DNA of 64,000 nucleotides from Pegea sp. RAD2-039. Its lineage: Eukaryota > Chordata > Thaliacea > Salpida > Salpidae. Positions 37,601 to 48,925 of the stretch are shown piece after piece. The stretch is from contig JAQGEQ010000192.1 in assembly GCA_034620365.1 (NCBI GenBank), positions 310,001 to 374,000 of the forward strand, in the 5' to 3' direction. The stretch's first letter is position 1. Every line of letters starts with the position of its first letter. The notes under the pieces were generated by a model. The model was not told where the DNA came from. It ran no database searches and saw nothing but the letters and a program-made list of their open reading frames with translations. Made by a program: the position numbers and the translations under genes.

Positions 37601-40125
37601 ATTTTGTAGCTGTGTGTTTAAAAGCGTTATTTTCAATTCAGTTTTTTAAGGATTTCTACCAACCAACAAATTTATCTTCAAATTGTTTCTTATTGGTTGT
37701 GGGTTGAGGAGTTTCTATTGGTTTTCAGACTTAATTAATACAAATTAGATTTTCTTAATTTTTTATGGGGTTAATATTGTCAGAAACATCAAATTTTATA
37801 AAGAAAAAATTCATCAAATTTTTCGACGTTTGAAATTAAAAAATGTTTTTTTTTTTATCTTTTCAGCAGATATTTAAAATACCTTAAATACAATTTCTAC
37901 CTTTTCATATTTCTATTTATTATGAATTCTATAAATACAAAATATTGTGAAATATGAAAAAATGAATTTATTAAACTCAACCACTTTTCAAACAGTCGTG
38001 TTGGAATGAATTCTCTACAAACTTTGAATTTGCAACAGTTGGTACAGAGACCTCACTTATATTCTGGTTTCTAGATCTTTCTGAGCGTAATAACAAGGTA
38101 ATCAGTATACCACCATATAGTGATAACAACCAAACCACTATTAGAATATAATGAAGTTAAACGTTCCTGAAATTCCTATATCTTTGAAACAACACCGCAA
38201 AACGGCAACTACTAATTCTTTTACGAGTATATGTTATGGTAGCAGTGACTTGTGTTATATAGGTAAGAGGTTTTCTTTGAAACAAACAAAACCCAATCGT
38301 TATCTGATAGGATCGCAAGATGGTATGGTTTCTGTGTGGTCGACTTCATATAATTGTTGCCTCATTTATTGGCTTGCTGATCCGAAAGAAATCTGCATCA
38401 TAAGAAGCTCAGATCAATTTCTACTCACTGGAGGAAGTAGTGGAATTTTGAATCTGTGGAAGATACATGAAATGATAGGATCGCATCAAAAGGGTGACGT
38501 CATGAAGTTTGAAGGCAAAAAGATCGAGAAGCAAATGATTGTAGTGAATGAGAAGGTGATACTGATGTAGATGTGATCTTGATGATGAAGATTTGATGTT
38601 TACAGATTACATCAGCTTCATTTACTTCTACTTTGGATATGGGAGTTATAGGAACAACTCAGGGTTCGATTTTTCATATAGATTGGAATAAGAAGTTTAT
38701 GACATCATTAGTATCGAGTCACTCGACGAAGGTAACATCATCTTATATCATCATTATCTTCAAATCTTCATCTACAGATCAATGATCTTGCTTTTGATTC
38801 TGAAAGCCGTTTCTTTGCTACTTGTTCTGATTCTGGTTCTATTCGAATATGGTCAACAGATCATTTTCAACAAGCGGGCATAATTAAGGTTTCAACTTCA
38901 AACTAATCCAACCACTAACTTCACCCTTGTGCAGGGTCCTAACATCAGATGTACTTGTGTTAGCTTTTTCCCATCAACTGCTGCTAATTATAAGAATTTA
39001 CTCGTAGCAGCGTTTGTTGATGGTTCTTTACGAATATATAACATCCGTAAGGTGACAGCAGATACTTAGTTTTTACAAAAAAGTTTTTTTTTTCAATTTT
39101 TTTTGAAGTTTAAAATATTTTTTGATGATTGTAGCTAACTGAAGAAACTCAACTGAAACCTCATCGAGTAGAGATCACATCAATTCGCTTCTCTATCGAC
39201 GCTACAAAACTTTTTACAGCTTCCATCAATGGTAACGTGGCTATTACAGATTTAACATCTTATCAAAGTCAGATGATTTCAACTAAACATCATTCTCCAA
39301 TCACCAATATCGATGTATCTTCTTTAAAAGTAAGTCTTCATCTTTCTACCATTCCTTTCTTACATTTGTTTAGAACCGTGATGTCGTGGACAATTTTCTT
39401 CCTGACCTAACCCAAACCAACCCTGGTCGATGCCTGTTCACAGCGAAGAATCATCGTGTTAGTGTGTGGTCCACAGAATGGGAATATGACACTTGTGTCC
39501 TGGTTGATTGGTTGACGTTTTCAGCCCCAAAGTATGGACCGGACGGAGTAAAATACAATCCACGTTCAAAGGTAGATGATAGCCAACTAAATGTGGTCAC
39601 GTGATCTTGTCAGAAGTTTTAAAATACTTCAAAATTTTTTTTATAAAAACAAATTAATAAAAATGTTGAGAATTATTTGAACTTGATTTCAGTGCGGTGT
39701 CGGTTTACCTCCAAATATTTCTTACTTTCATCCTACTAATCCTGATCTTCTGATCTATACTGGATATGGATTAAAAAAATTGCTTCATCATTACAGTTTA
39801 TCTCGGAAAAAAGTGTGTATTTTGTAGGAGATAAATTTTGTGTCTTCATCTTCTTCATTTGTAGATCATCAAGTCCGTTGAAATACCAGATTGGGCAGTA
39901 AGTATGAAACTTACATCTGATGGTAAAATTGCTGTTATTGGGACTAGTTCTCGTCTTCTGCAATTAGTAGATGTAGAATTTGGAACATTTCAAGATTATT
40001 CAGGACATCTAGCTCCTATTCACTTGATGTCTTTTTCACCGGATATGAAATACCTCATCACTATTTCAACACTAGGAGATATTTTCGCGTGGATGCTTCG
40101 TTTAGATGTTGCTATGGAAACGTGA
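28676..40125 (+). CDS. WDR90: WDR90 (POC16), centriolar/ciliary WD40 protein
   Basis: Centriole inner-wall and cilium protein. It has an N-terminal CFAP20-like domain (residues about 10-210: WQHPFVNVFKQFEIEKWKKV, QSLGLTGRYFYVSFK, VVRISFSNLFKEFRSTSTWL) and then repeated WD40 units to the C-terminus. My 35-exon model begins 28676-28703, 28759-28887, 29293-29384 and 29437-29584. It has one large exon, 35294-36309, coding an acidic Ser/Glu-rich linker, and ends with 39865-40125. Exons sum to 6132 nt, or 2043 residues, longer than the usual 1750, mostly through that linker. Landmarks: VFVGHTDKVTCISL, LLTGSEDGFLRFWPLNLKSV, DELLRVDVTTGL and GHLAPIHLMSFSPDMKYL. Several introns are about 50 bp. The model uses one copy of a duplicated exon (32323-32466); the second (32620-32763) could also be used. 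Confidence 0.94.
32188..32781 (+). repeat. 297-bp tandem duplication inside WDR90
   Basis: 32188-32484 is repeated at 32485-32781 with very few differences (seen: CCCGG/CCTGG and AGCGAG/AGTGAG). The unit holds the end of one exon, a 53-bp intron and a whole 144-nt exon (32323-32466; copy 32620-32763). The exon is phase 1 at both ends, so use of one or both copies keeps the frame and would add 48 residues. The second copy of the partial upstream exon has lost its own acceptor. Confidence 0.93.
33267..33852 (+). repeat. 11-bp pyrimidine-rich satellite filling a WDR90 intron
   Basis: About 50 copies of an 11-bp unit CTTCTTCTAAT (early and late units have GAT in place of AAT) run from just after the donor at 33267 to the acceptor CTTTTCTAG at 33852. 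Almost all bases on this strand are pyrimidines apart from the AA of each unit. Flanking exons join in phase 0. Each unit resembles a branch point (CTAAT) plus a pyrimidine tract. Confidence 0.95.
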
Positions 40126-40790
40126 CTTTTTTCATCATTCTTTTTTGTCACTGTGTTAAGCTTTTTTTAATTAAAAGTTCATTTATATTTTAGCTGAGTT
40201 GAAAATGAAAATTAAATTTCTTTAGATTATTTTTCAGTTAATTATCTTCATAATTTTTTGGAATGTATTTTTTTTATCATTTTGTAAATTCGATTAAATT
40301 ATGATGAACAGTTTATATTGAAGCCTATTTATTTAATCAAAACTTAGCAGTAAAAGTATGTCAGAATGCAAAAAAGATTTATTACTAAGTTAGGAAGAAA
40401 AAGTACTTTCAATTTGTAGTAATTAGTTCAGTTTGTTTCTTCTATTAACCAACAAACTGTTTAATTGATCATCTTTTAGTCTAATATTTAAAAGTTAAAG
40501 TATAACGTGTACAACTTGAGTAATTACTCGAAAAACATTCTAGGTTTTAAATAGATTTTCTTTTAGTGGCAGAACAACTTTGAAAAATAAGCGCTAACTT
40601 ATTTTCTGTAATATTATATCATAAATACTTCAGTTAATGGATCAAATATATCAAATTTTATCTATTTTCATCAATATTTTGTATATAACTCTACATACTA
40701 GGTCGTTGGCTGTTTTTAAATAGGTCTTCTTGCTTTTATTGCTTTTTAAAAAGCGAGAAAAACAAAATTGAAAAAAAATGAGTTTTTTTT
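40126..40790. other. Spacer between WDR90 and a LINE tail
   Basis: Presumed WDR90 3' UTR and AT-rich sequence; no gene or repeat recognised. Confidence 0.4.
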
Positions 40791-40990
40791 TACATATAAA
40801 TGTGAAGGAGGGTGCCTAAAGAGAGCATATCTCGCTGACACACATTCTCACGAGTTTATTGCCTTTTTCAGAAGTTTTATAAATATGTAAACACCTGGGG
40901 TCGAACCCGGTACTTCGTAGCTAGAAGTACCTTGTAGCAGAAAGTTTAATAGAGCATCATTTCTTATAAGTTTTGACGAAAAATACTCGT
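40791..40990 (-). mobile_element. LINE 3' end with hairpin and Pol III B-box-like sequence
   Basis: Minus strand: the family 3' mark GAGAATGTGTGTCAGCGAGA and GGCACCCTCCTTCACATTTA. Just upstream of it on the same strand are a perfect 8-bp hairpin (GGTACTTC at 40909-40916 with GAAGTACC at 40924-40931) and CCGGGTTCGACCCCAGG, which fits the tRNA T-arm/B box. The tRNA-like part may be a separate SINE or tRNA relic joined to the LINE tail. Confidence 0.6.
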
Positions 40991-41152
40991 TTTTTTAGTC
41001 AAGTCATTGAATCGTAAAGAGGATAAATAAACTACAAATAAATTGATTTATTTAGTTTAAATGTTTCAACCAATGAAAGGAATTAGATAATAAGATGAAA
41101 AGTTTTTAATGTTTATTTAATGTTAATTTTTCAGGAAATTTATTCAGGAAGA

Positions 41153-44100
41153 ATGCTTTTATTATTATTTCTTCATCTTTTATTTCCTTTAATAAATGGG
41201 AACTGTTCAATAAGCCGTTTTTCTAGAAGAACTTGTTCTAGAAACAATATATATTTGGATTCGAAAAGTTGTTTAGCAGCGTAAGTTACAAATAAAATAT
41301 CAAAATACACTTTTTTCGAGCTTTAAAATCCTTAAAATGGTTTCAGTGGTTGCTGTTATGATCGTCAGCCTGGGATTCCATCTAAAGGAAGATGTTACAA
41401 AAAAAGCTCTTCTGGTTATTATTAAAAGATTTAAAAAATAAAATATTCTGTTTTCAATTTCGTTAAAAATTTTTTAATTTGATATAGAATCATTTTTTAA
41501 TTTTTAAGCCTTTAACTTTTAAAAAATAGAATTTAGTTAACTATTTTATTTACTATCATAATACTCAGGCGAATTCTTAACATTTTTTGTTGAAATAAAG
41601 TACATTAACCTTGATAAAGTTCACTAATCGTGTAGCAGTAAAACAATTTTAATGAAATCTATGTGATTAAGTCTGCGATACTTATTAATGAAAAAATAAA
41701 ACAAAATTTTTTTACAGATTCTGAATTTTCTATCTTCAAGTTTTCAGCCACAAAGCCTCCAAGTTATAATGCAAATATTAGTAGGGTTTTATTACTACTT
41801 CACAAATAGTTTCATTATTAAATCAATTTATTTGAGAAATAGTTTTTAAAAATCCATTTCAATTTCACAAAAATCTTAATTTACAAATAATTTAATTCCA
41901 AATTAATTTTTTAAAATTTTTTATCTTTTAACTCATTAAAAACTTCACAAAAATAATTTTGAAGATGTATACTCTTACGGAGGGTCTGTTGGTTACCCTG
42001 GATCACAAGTGATGTTTATTTGTGACTATAAAACTCCCTGCAAACAACTTTTAACTTATTCAGCTTATAGAGACAAGAGGTTTGTTGGTTTGCAAAATAT
42101 CGAAACAAAATGATTAATATTTGAAGATTTTTTAATAATTTTTTTGGTAGTGGTGAATGTATAAGAAGAGGTTGTTGTTGGAAGGAAGGAAAATGCTTTG
42201 AAAATAGAATACGAAGTAAGAAAAGCTCATATTTAAGATTAATATATCTTCAAATCGTTCGTTGTACAACTATAAACAAATAAAAAAGTAAAATTAGAGA
42301 TTATTTCTGCTGACTTCTAGAGAGCTTATTCATCATTAGTTTTTATTTTCAGTTTTTATTTTTTGTTATTAACTAATAAAAAATGTGAAAAATTTGAACA
42401 ACACTAGCAAAATCTATAAACTGTTTTAATTATAAATAATTTCTACAAATAGATAATTATTATTTAAATAGAAGCTGACTTCAAATACCATTTTTAGTTT
42501 TATATCTCCGCGACTCGTGTCCACCTGGTTACAAAAACCCCCCAAAATGCGAAGGTAATTTTTAAAATATCATAGAATTGATTTTTATTTAATGTCCAAC
42601 ATTTCACAGCAATCATGGCTTGTGATGACCAACCATGTCTAAATGGAGGACTATGTATACCCACCACAGGGTCCAAAAATTTTATTTGTAAATGTCCACA
42701 GGGTTTTGATGGAGATATATGCGGTTAGTCTAATCTTTTAAAACTTCTATTTTAAAACAATTTATTTCGTAAAATTAGATAATTTTTTTATAACAAATAC
42801 TAGAAAGAAGTTTGTAAATAATTTGTAAGAAAACTTTTCTAGGATCTAATTGCCCAATCCCAAATCTACTTAATGCTGTGGTTGAGCCTTCAACAATTGA
42901 TGCTTACAAACACGGGGTAGTAATCACTTTAAAATGTGCCCCGGATTATGAAGTTGTAGCAGGAACAGAATCTATAAGAACTTGTGTGAATGGAGAATTT
43001 AGTCCTTCATTAATAACTTCACCTTTTAAATGTTTAAAATGTTAGTAAGAAATTTCTTGTAAATTTTTACTGCTTAAAAGTAGATATTATCAAATCATTT
43101 TTTGACGAAGTAGTCAATTATAACTTACATAACTTCAAGAAAATAATTTCTTCTTTTCAATATTACCAACAACAAATTCTGTCTCGTCATAGCGGCCTTA
43201 AGAGTGGATTTTCTGATGGTCTTCTCATCTTCAGTTGATCTTGATGATTGTAATAACTTAGCATCTCAACTAGGAGCTTCTCCTTACACTCAAAATCAAT
43301 TACAGAGTGTAAACGCTCTTAACTTTAATCTTCAATTGAATGTCCTTGAGCAGTAAGTTTTTTTTTGAGTTTATAAATGTTTAAAAATATCTCACTGGGT
43401 TATTTCTGAAAACCTCATAGATTTTTTTTAATTTAAAATTTTTATCTTTACTATTTATAAAACAAATATTATTCAATTTGTAAAATTAGAAAATAGTAAG
43501 TTACCTTATTCAAATCTTTAAAATTTACAAATAATAACTTTTTTAATAGCAAAAAAAAACATTTTTTTTCCTGCAAACTAGGATTGAGACTTTATACAAA
43601 CAAAATGATCACCCTAGTGCCCAGTTTGCGTATTATGCAAATGAGAAGCCATGCTCAAAAAGTGATCTTAAAAGGAGTTTAAGTCAAACAAATCTTATTG
43701 ATACTACATCGCTTGTAAATTTCTTTAACTTCAACTATTTACAATTCTTTTAATATTTTGTTCTTTAAGTTACAAGCACAAAAGTACACGTGTAGCTCTG
43801 AAAACCTTTTAGACATTATCGTATGCGCCAATGAATACACCTATATACCAGAAGAAGATAACCCAAATAGTCTCAATGTGATGATCTATATTAATGGTGG
43901 AGAAAACTCTAATGGTAAGTTAACAGATAGATAATAAATTTGTTTTGATTTGTTAATCGTCTAATTCGCCTTCGTTTAGTGGTAGTTATAGCGCCCGGCT
44001 AAGACTAGGCAGATTCGAGTATATATAAGCGACAAAAAAAGTCATAAGAAGTCCGGGTAAAAGAGCGATTTTAGTCTGGCAAATAACAATACTCCCAGGA

Positions 44101-46817
44101 AACGAAAGTTAGTTAGCCGGAGTTAGAGTCTTTTAGGAGTTTTCGTACTTAGTGTCTTTCTGGTGTTTTTTTTTGTGACGCCTTATTGGTTTGGGGAGTG
44201 GAATTCTGCTATGGTATTGTTCTTGGACGAAAAATCATAATCATAAAAAAAGATAAAAAATCATAAAGGAACATGTAAAGTGTGTTTGTCGTTAAACGAT
44301 TTAAGCTGAAGTAAATTGAGAGATTATCTTTGTTAGCTGAAAACTGTCAAACTCATGAAAGTTTAAAAACATTTAAAAAAGTTATCAAAGCTACAACAAC
44401 TACTTAAAAAGGGTTCTCTACAAAATATTGAAATAAGTAAGTAGGTAAATCTAAATCCTTTTTAGTATCTATGTAGTTCTATAATTTAGAGATTATGAAC
44501 AATCATTTTCATTGATATAATAAAAACTTATATTAACATACCAGACTGCCATGAAATTTTATAAAACTACTGATTTAATACTTAAGCATCTTATATAAGA
44601 TAATCTGATTACTTCATATAAAACTGGGTAATCTATAAGTTTCAACATTTGAAAGAATGTCTGAACTCAGTAATGTATGTACTAATGTTGTTTGTGTTCA
44701 AACTTACATATTTTTGAAGCAAACTTTATTTAATTTAATTTCTGTAAACCATTTCTCATAGATTTAACTTAAAGCAAATTATTTTCTAAATTGCCATCTA
44801 AATTGTAGATTTAGTTGGAATTTTTAGATTACAGGAATATAATTTTACTTCTTTCTATCTATCTTATAATTTAAACATTTCGGTAATAGTTTTGCTTCAT
44901 TATTTCATTAGTTGAGTTAAAAATTCCATTAATATATCGATAGTCTTTTCTTGATTTCTTTCTGTTATGTATTAGTGTTTGTGTAAAAAGCTTAATCGAA
45001 TTAGAAAACAAAAATATTTTTCGGTGGTTTTTTCATTTCTCCAAAACTTGCCTTAAAAAGCTAAATTGTAAGATTTGTTTTAATCAGTTACCGGAGAATT
45101 TAATTAAACCGGTTGATTGAGTTTGACTAACTTGTGCCAAGCTATTTCAACTTTTTAGATTTGATAACTAGCTACTTAATTAACATTTTTTTGAATTCTT
45201 AAACTTGAAAAATTTGTACTTTTTTATAGAATCAACAAAAAACCACATTTGCCCAAATATTTAAAGAATTTACAACATTTAAAAAACCTCCTATACAAAC
45301 AGACTAAAACAGACCCTTCCATCAATTCTCTGTACAAAGATCTTTTTATAGTTTACAAGAAATCTATTTATAATTTCTATTTAGGAAGAGAAAGTGCAGT
45401 TTTATCTTCACCTTACACGAAGACGTTTTTTGGTTTCATAAACCGCAAGCTTAAGGCGAGATCTCAAATACCTCCTCTAATTGATAATAGCAACCAGCTT
45501 GTGATGGAACCAGAAAATAAAGCTGAATTGCTAAACAATCAATTTAATAGCGTTTTTATAACCGATGATGGCAATACTCCTTCTCTCTCCTACTCCGACA
45601 TTCCTACAAATGTCTCTGAGATGATATATCTTGACATAATGGTTGATATAGTATCTAAAGCTATTTCCTCTTTAAAATTATTAGTTTCCAACACCCCAGA
45701 TCAGATCCCAGCTTTGTTTTTAAGAAAAATTACTTGATCTTTATCACTACCTTTATCGCTTTTCTTTAACATGACTCTGAGGCGAGGAAAAGTTCCACAA
45801 ATTTGGAAGAAAGCTATTATTACTCCAATTCATAAAAAGGGTCCCAGAAACACTGCACTTAACTACAGATCAGTTTCGCTGACTTCAGATATCTGCAGAA
45901 CTCAAGAGCATACCATTCACAATCATATGGCCAGTCATTTGATGGAGCACCACCAAACAGAGATCTTCCCTGATTCATGGGACATAGAAGTCAAAAACTT
46001 GCAGATTTTTCTGTCTGAGTTTACTCCCATAGCTTTTGCTTCTCCCAAAGCAACCACAAAGCACCTGTAGTTGAGAAATAAACTTTCTGCATTCGGTAGG
46101 TGACGTAATATAGCGCGGCATACCGTTTCGTCTACTCATGTTTTCAAGGAACAGTGAATTAATCTATTAACAACTCCTTGACCTCGTCTCTATTGATCAA
46201 TGCATTTTTTTAAATCGAAAATTTTTATACAGTACTTCAGTATATACAACTAGCTGAGTATATAAGGAATAATCCAGATTACGCTTTCTATCGAGATACT
46301 GTCATTATTATTTTGGATTATTTGCCGAGAAGTGACCGGCTTTTTGATAACAGTGAACTTTGTAAGTAAAATTTCTTTTTTAGTTGCAAGTAAACTGTTT
46401 TTAATCTTCTCTTTTAGTATTTAAATTAAATTTATTTTTGGCTGAAAATACTCATATTGAAGTAAAAGATAATTTTATTTGTAACTCAATATTTAATTTA
46501 GAAATTAGTTTAGTAAATTTCGTTTTTTTTCAATTCAAAATAAATCGTCTTTTGATAATAACTAATATATCATTTATTAAAATTTGTAGTTTCAAATCAA
46601 AACTATTTGTGATAAAAAATAACAATCAAAACCAGTTTTTATTTCAGTTATTAATTTTGAGTAACTTTTGACTGATCAAACGTTTATTTTTGAAGATTTT
46701 AATGCTTTTATTGGTGACGAAGCCTCTCCTTTCAAAGGCAGATTTATAGGTTCTATTCATGATCCAATAGATACTATAATGACTGAAATAAGAAAAGTAA
46801 TTGACGCGTTTAACTAA
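41153..46817 (+). CDS. Secreted trefoil-EGF-sushi-VWA-like protein
   Basis: Extracellular multidomain protein of 498 residues; I know no named orthologue. Model: 41153-41280, 41347-41414, 41718-41780 (optional), 41965-42079, 42151-42215, 42498-42554, 42610-42723, 42843-43040, 43193-43352, 43582-43714, 43770-43914, 46233-46361, 46696-46817; phases close. Order: signal peptide (MLLLLFLHLLFPLING); trefoil with six Cys (18, 28, 40, 45, 46, 59; SCLAAGCCYDRQPG); second trefoil (CDYKTPC...CIRRGCCWKEGKC); a short Cys stretch; EGF (CDDQPCLNGGLC...CKCPQGFDGDIC); sushi/CCP with four Cys; then about 230 residues whose hydrophobic strands (VDFLMVFSSSVD, LNVMIYINGGEN, DTVIIILDYLP) look like a degenerate VWA fold without a full DxSxS metal site. 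No membrane segment at the end. The 2.3-kb intron before 46233 carries a SINE-like element and a LINE piece. Confidence 0.8.
43967..44275 (+). mobile_element. tRNA-derived SINE-like element
   Basis: An island less AT-rich than its surroundings, inside an intron. The head GCCTTCGTTTAGTGGTAG...GCGCCCGGCTAAG...GCAGATTCGAGTA has the layout of a tRNA, with A box and a decayed B box (GATTCGAGT). A tRNA-unrelated body of about 200 bp follows, then an A-rich tail with repeated ATCATAA. This is the usual SINE plan. Only one copy is in the window, so the boundaries are estimates. Confidence 0.6.
45200..46080 (+). mobile_element. LINE fragment in an intron (RT N-terminal part)
   Basis: Reads LPKYLKNLQHLKNLLYKQTK, then NFYLGRESAVLSSPYTKTFF, LVMEPENKAELLNNQFNSVF and, after a stop at about 45735, LRRGKVPQIWKKAIITPIHK with YRSVSLTSDICRTQEH. 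Same family as 14846-16115 and in the same orientation as its host gene. It is truncated at both ends and interrupted, so inactive. Confidence 0.88.
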
Positions 46818-48616
46818 ACTGGTTCAAGTTTAATTTCAAAATTAGGTTCATTTGTTGAATTTATACAACTTTTACATTTGAATTATTTTCCAAATTATTT
46901 TGTAAGCATTACAAGGGAACAAAATTGCTCATAAATTAGTTTAAAAGTATGACACTTTAAAATATCATGTGTGTCTTGTAACCACTTTCTTTTATAATTA
47001 CATCTATTATTTACTATTCAATTCATTTATATTGTAAATAATAATATCAAATTTGCTTTTAATCATCAATTAATTCATTTTATTAAACGTTATTACTTCA
47101 TTGGGTGTTATTAAAACTTGTTATTTTGAATAACAAGCTTTTGAAGCTGTATAAAAGAGGATAAAGCCAAGATTTCAATACTTTTAAATAATATTTCGCC
47201 TCCGGAAAATAAACCGTTGATAAAACACAGATTTTTTATGAAGCTTATCAAGAAAAGGGAATATCAAATTCAAAAATATCATTATATTGAAATACTTAGA
47301 CGAATATATGAAGTGCTAACAGTTTCAAGGTATTTATGAACTTAGATTTGAGAGTTTAAGATGAACCTATTCTAAACAAATAGTTTACACAAAGAGCTGA
47401 TTCAAATCATGAAAGATAAAACCGCCCGAGTTTTTAATGACCTAAAATCGAGAAGCTTGTTTAGATAAAAGTCAAATGAAGTAGGGTTAAAGTTTGAAGG
47501 TTTATTTACTGGTAGCATTTGTCTGTAGCTAGCTTAATTTGTCTGGGTTGAAGCTATAGGTTAGTGGACTCAAAAGAAAATTGATTGATTTATTTGTAAG
47601 ATGTCGTCAGCAAAAATTATTAAGTTTCAAGAACCATTTAGTGATGAAGAACTGTAATTTCATTGATACTGTCTTAGGAAGAACATTTTAAACTACCAAT
47701 AAACTTTTAACAGAGTTACTAATGATGACTTGCTGTTGTTTATCTTTCAAGAAATCAAAGCAATAAGAGTAAGATTATTAATAAATTGTCAGAGAGTTAC
47801 TACTAATATGGAATGTGAAACTGAATCCAAAGTTATATAGGACAATAACTGATGAATAGAAGATCTTTAAGAAGAAAAATTGATCATCAAAGTCTTTGAT
47901 GGAGAGATGTGTCATAAACTTTCGCAAAATAATCAATTCAAAGATCTTACAGAAGTTAGAGAGAGGAGATAGCTTAATAGCTTTTTTATCTCCTTTTTTT
48001 GTAATGGGACAACTTTAAGAAGGTATTTTGGAGTATAATGAATAGTTAAAGAGACAAAATAAACGTATATGGAATAAACAGAGCGCTTAACAAAATAAGA
48101 AAGACATTTTTTCAGATGTACAAGTTAAATTGTCCTTAATATTGTGAACGGTATTGAAAGTTTTCTAAAAGTTTTGGTTTCTTCGATTTAAGAATAATGT
48201 ATTCAAAATAAATTAAGTTTTGTTAAAAATGCTTGCACTTTAAAATAGGCTTCTATAAAAACCCCTTTTTTTAAAATCGGTCTTTATTTGTAGAAATTCA
48301 AGTTTTAATCAATTTTTTTAGCTATTTGTAAATCTAACTGATGGATAATTAGATGATTACTCAAATAAAGTAAGAGTACTCTTTGTTTTTGAGATACTAT
48401 TCATAAGTTATTCGTAAAATACATGGAGTAGTTTTATTAAAATCTATAAAAGCTAACTTAAATATGAAAAAACTGTTTTAAACAAATTCAAACTGGGCCA
48501 CAAAAGTATTATTTTTTTATAAAAAGCACAAAAATGAGCTAGATTTGAATTTGAACATAATATAACTTTACCTTAAAACAAAACTAATGTGTTTATTATT
48601 TGAACTATTTTAAATT
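46818..48616. other. AT-rich intergenic, nothing recognised
   Basis: No gene recognised. A tiny open frame near 47600 (MSSAKIIKFQEPFSDEEL) is too short to support. Confidence 0.4.
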
Positions 48617-48925
48617 ATTTTATTTATTTATTTATTACAATAAATGCGAAGGAGGGTGCCTAAAAAGAGCACCTCTCGCTAACACACATTCTCACAAATT
48701 AGATCTATTTGACGTGTAAACGAAAAAGCATATGACAATGAAGAATTGCACAGAATCATAGTATTGTAAAAGAGAAAAATTCACAGTTTAGAAATGGCAA
48801 TGTTGGCGATATTATAACAATTCAGCTTTTTCTTGAACAGCATAAGTGATTTTGACATGACAATCTCTGATGGCAGATTGTTCCATGTACTGATTGTGCG
48901 TTCGTTATTAGATTTTGTTAGTTCT
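48617..48925 (-). mobile_element. LINE 3' end, truncated copy
   Basis: Minus strand: RTISTWNNLPSEIV...SLMLFKKKLNCYNIANIAIS and KL-stop is the C-terminus of the reverse-transcriptase polyprotein. The 3' UTR follows with GAGAATGTGTGTTAGCGAGA, a GGTGCTCTTTTTAGGCACC hairpin, CCTCCTTCGCATTTATTG and an AATAAATA tail. Best-preserved 3' end of this family in the window. Confidence 0.87.
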
